Positions 6,114 to 7,174 of a stretch of DNA of 7,174 nt are shown here, piece after piece. The position numbers were made by a program, and so were the translations under genes. This stretch comes from Candidatus Sordicultor fermentans (GTDB taxonomy: Bacteria; Atribacterota; Atribacteria; Atribacterales; Caldatribacteriaceae). Numbering within the stretch: the stretch's first letter is position 1; each line of letters begins with the position of its first letter. A model generated the notes under the pieces. That model made no database searches, was not told the DNA's origin, and worked only from the letters and a program-made list of their open reading frames with translations. The stretch lies in assembly GCA_002385475.1 (NCBI GenBank), contig DGDO01000144.1:1-7174 (forward strand), given 5' to 3'.

Positions 6114-6263
6114 CTGGAGCATCCCCTGGCCGTTTAAGCGGGAAGTTCCTTTTCGGGATACGATAATAACAGGTGAGAGATTTTACTTTGATATTATAGT
6201 ATCCCGAAAAAAGTCAAAAAACGGGAAATTGCCATGCAGCAAGGGATGCTATAAGTTCTCCAG
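6114..6263. repeat. Nested inverted repeat in the esterase-nitroreductase gap
   Basis: Three nested arm pairs share one centre. The outer pair is CTGGAG (6114-6119) with CTCCAG (6258-6263). The middle pair is AGCATCCC (6118-6125) with GGGATGCT (6243-6250). The inner pair is the strongest: 6150-6168 against 6192-6210, 18 of 19 positions complementary, separated by 23 bases. It does not look like a rho-independent terminator, because A-rich sequence, not T-rich, follows the inner stem when read on either strand. It could be a miniature mobile element remnant, a protein-binding site or a structured RNA. Confidence 0.6.
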
Positions 6264-6358
6264 TGGTCTTTTGCTTTTTGGGGGTCACGAGGGGTTCTCA
6301 TAGTTTGTTATTATGTATCGCATCAGGTAAGACTCACAATGACGGTTAATTATAAAAA

Positions 6359-6367
6359 GGGGGGGGA
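6359..6367 (+). promoter_or_regulatory. Poly-G ribosome binding site of the nitroreductase
   Basis: Eight consecutive G follow AAAAA and end six bases before the TTG start at 6373 (AAAAA-G8-AGAAAT-TTG). This departs from the AGGAGG sites of the macro-domain and esterase genes. It supports TTG 6373 as the start. Homopolymer tracts of this length can change length by slippage, which would alter spacing here. Confidence 0.55.
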
Positions 6368-6372
6368 GAAAT

Positions 6373-7053
6373 TTGAAAAAGTGGGGAAAATTCCCTGGAG
6401 TAATGATATTTTGGGGGGTGTTAATGATGACAGGAATAAGCGGAGGTGGAGAAAGGATTATCCTGCCCTCACCCGGGTTGAGAGGTGAGGTTTCGGTGGA
6501 AGAAGCTATTTTGAAAAGACGCTCAGTGCGCTCTTTTCTCGATGATGCACTATCTCTGGGTGAGCTTTCTCAAATTCTATTTTCTGCCCAGGGGATAACA
6601 GAAAAAAATCAGGGTTTTCGTGCTGCGCCATCAGCGGGAGCGCTTTATCCTCTGGTGATTTATGCAGTAGTAGGGAAAGTGGAAGAATTAACCCCGGGAG
6701 TTTACCGCTACTACCCTCAAGAACACGCCATAGAGAAAGTGCTGGAAAGGGATAGAAGAGGGGAGCTTTACCGTGCTGCTCTTTCTCAGGGGGCTATCCG
6801 GGGAGCTCCAGTATCTTTGGTTTTCGCTGCAATTTATGAGAGAACCACTGTAAAGTATGGAGAGCGAGGAATTCGCTATGTCCACATAGAGATAGGACAT
6901 GCAGCGCAAAATGTCTACCTGCAGGCTGAAGCAATGGGGTTGGGAACGGTAGCTATCGGTGCTTTTTATGATGAGGAAGTTGCCCGGGTGCTTTCTTTAC
7001 CTCCGGAGGAAGCGCCTCTCTACATTATGCCGGTGGGGAAGGTAAGGAAGTAA
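6373..7053 (+). CDS. Exported SagB-type nitroreductase-family oxidoreductase
   Basis: Members of the SagB/ThcOx branch of the nitroreductase superfamily are FMN-dependent oxidoreductases. Some oxidise azolines to azoles during peptide natural-product synthesis; most stand-alone members have unknown substrates. The 226-aa protein begins with a likely signal peptide or membrane anchor: Lys2, Lys3 and Lys6, then a hydrophobic stretch (8-22) ending in small residues (GISGGG). The FMN fold follows, with AILKRRSVRSF (45-55) for phosphate contact, LSQILFSAQG (65-74), AAPSAGALYPL (84-94), HIEIGHAAQNVYLQAEAMGLG (171-191) and YIMPVGK (217-223). No cyclodehydratase, precursor peptide or transporter lies in the window, so a role in thiazole/oxazole formation is not supported. 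The TTG start is preferred over ATG at 6403, because the latter would cut into the signal segment and has a GGAG only three bases away. Confidence 0.88.
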   Translation: MKKWGKFPGVMIFWGVLMMTGISGGGERIILPSPGLRGEVSVEEAILKRRSVRSFLDDALSLGELSQILFSAQGITEKNQGFRAAPSAGALYPLVIYAVVGKVEELTPGVYRYYPQEHAIEKVLERDRRGELYRAALSQGAIRGAPVSLVFAAIYERTTVKYGERGIRYVHIEIGHAAQNVYLQAEAMGLGTVAIGAFYDEEVARVLSLPPEEAPLYIMPVGKVRK

Positions 7054-7097
7054 AAGCTAAAAATTTTGCCGATGGTTTTGAAAGGTGGGATTTTCAA
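7054..7097. other. Short 3' spacer after the nitroreductase
   Basis: This AT-rich spacer contains a weak stem, TTGAAA (7078-7083) with TTTCAA (7092-7097), an 8-base loop and no T-tract. It is too weak to call a terminator. No gene was seen. Confidence 0.3.
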
Positions 7098-7174
7098 GTC
7101 CGTCACCTCTGAATGTATTTATCATCCCGTTATCTCTCGTTCCTGAATGTCTCTATTGCCCCTTATTCGTCACC
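7098..7174 (-). repeat. Right copy of the 77-bp dispersed repeat (inverted)
   Basis: The reverse complement of these bases aligns gaplessly with 15-91 (57 of 77 identical). The 34-bp internal period is visible here too: CTGAATGT occurs at 7109-7116 and 7143-7150. The block runs to the last base of the window, so its true end may lie outside. No coding sequence is recognised. Confidence 0.75.

Larger units (their letters stand above)
6091..6372. other. 282-nt intergenic region upstream of the nitroreductase
   Basis: No supportable gene is present on either strand. The left half is the nested inverted repeat at 6114-6263. At 6332-6345 a 14-base stretch (ACTCACAATGACGG) resembles the repeat core at 41-55 and is probably a decayed copy. 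The promoter of the nitroreductase should lie between 6264 and 6358. Candidates are TTGTTA at 6305-6310 and TATAAA at 6351-6356, but they do not form a convincing pair with each other. The region ends in a run of eight G (6359-6366) that forms the ribosome binding site. Confidence 0.5.

Noticed and set aside
6150..6210. Rho-independent terminator for the esterase
   Set aside because: The stem is strong but the loop is 23 bases and the bases after it are A-rich on either strand, not T-rich.
6193..6217. Minus-strand promoter (TTGACT with TATAAT)
   Set aside because: The spacing is only 13 bases and no gene follows on the minus strand before the esterase.
6373..7053. Thiazole/oxazole peptide biosynthesis cluster
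   Set aside because: Only the SagB-like oxidoreductase is present; no cyclodehydratase, precursor peptide or exporter is visible.

Overview
The window carries seven confident protein genes, a possible short leader ORF, and a set of intergenic inverted repeats. It reads as a slice, or perhaps a whole short contig, of the chromosome of an anaerobic and possibly thermophilic bacterium. The gene content suggests a deep-branching lineage near Synergistota, Atribacterota, Thermotogota or Firmicutes, but I cannot fix the phylum from sequence alone. Two features bear on this. A GerMN-domain gene next to rph and an Ham1/RdgB gene resembles the gerM-rph-rdgB order of Firmicutes. The AMIN/Amidase_3 protein, however, carries the kind of insertion seen in Gram-negative AmiB/AmiC enzymes, which hints at two membranes. 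Base composition is moderate, with frequent G runs, and three or four genes appear to start with TTG.

Layout. Positions 1-256 hold a degenerate repeat block (about 15-91) and an AT-rich leader with a possible promoter. From 257 to 4347 a compact plus-strand operon runs ssb, an exported N-acetylmuramoyl-L-alanine amidase, a membrane-anchored GerMN protein, rph (RNase PH) and rdgB (XTP/dITP pyrophosphatase). Every junction overlaps or has a 1-nt gap, so translational coupling is likely. On the minus strand, 4875-4324, a MacroD-type macro-domain protein converges on rdgB with a 24-nt overlap. It is transcribed divergently from an Ig-like/alpha-beta hydrolase esterase (4963-6090), and the shared intergenic region is a near-symmetrical palindrome containing two outward extended -10 boxes. 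A 282-nt gap follows with a nested inverted repeat. Then comes an exported SagB-type nitroreductase (6373-7053), and finally another copy of the left-end repeat in inverted orientation (7098-7174).

How the genes fit together. The operon mixes DNA maintenance (SSB), cell-wall hydrolysis (amidase), an envelope protein (GerMN), RNA 3'-end processing (RNase PH) and nucleotide-pool cleaning (RdgB). This looks like a growth-linked housekeeping operon rather than a dedicated pathway. The macro-domain enzyme, esterase and nitroreductase look like separate accessory enzymes.

I found no CRISPR array, rRNA, tRNA, transposase, phage gene or clear defence system. The most unusual features are non-coding: the 77-bp inverted repeat pair at the two window ends, the palindromic divergent promoter, and the nested inverted repeat at 6114-6263.
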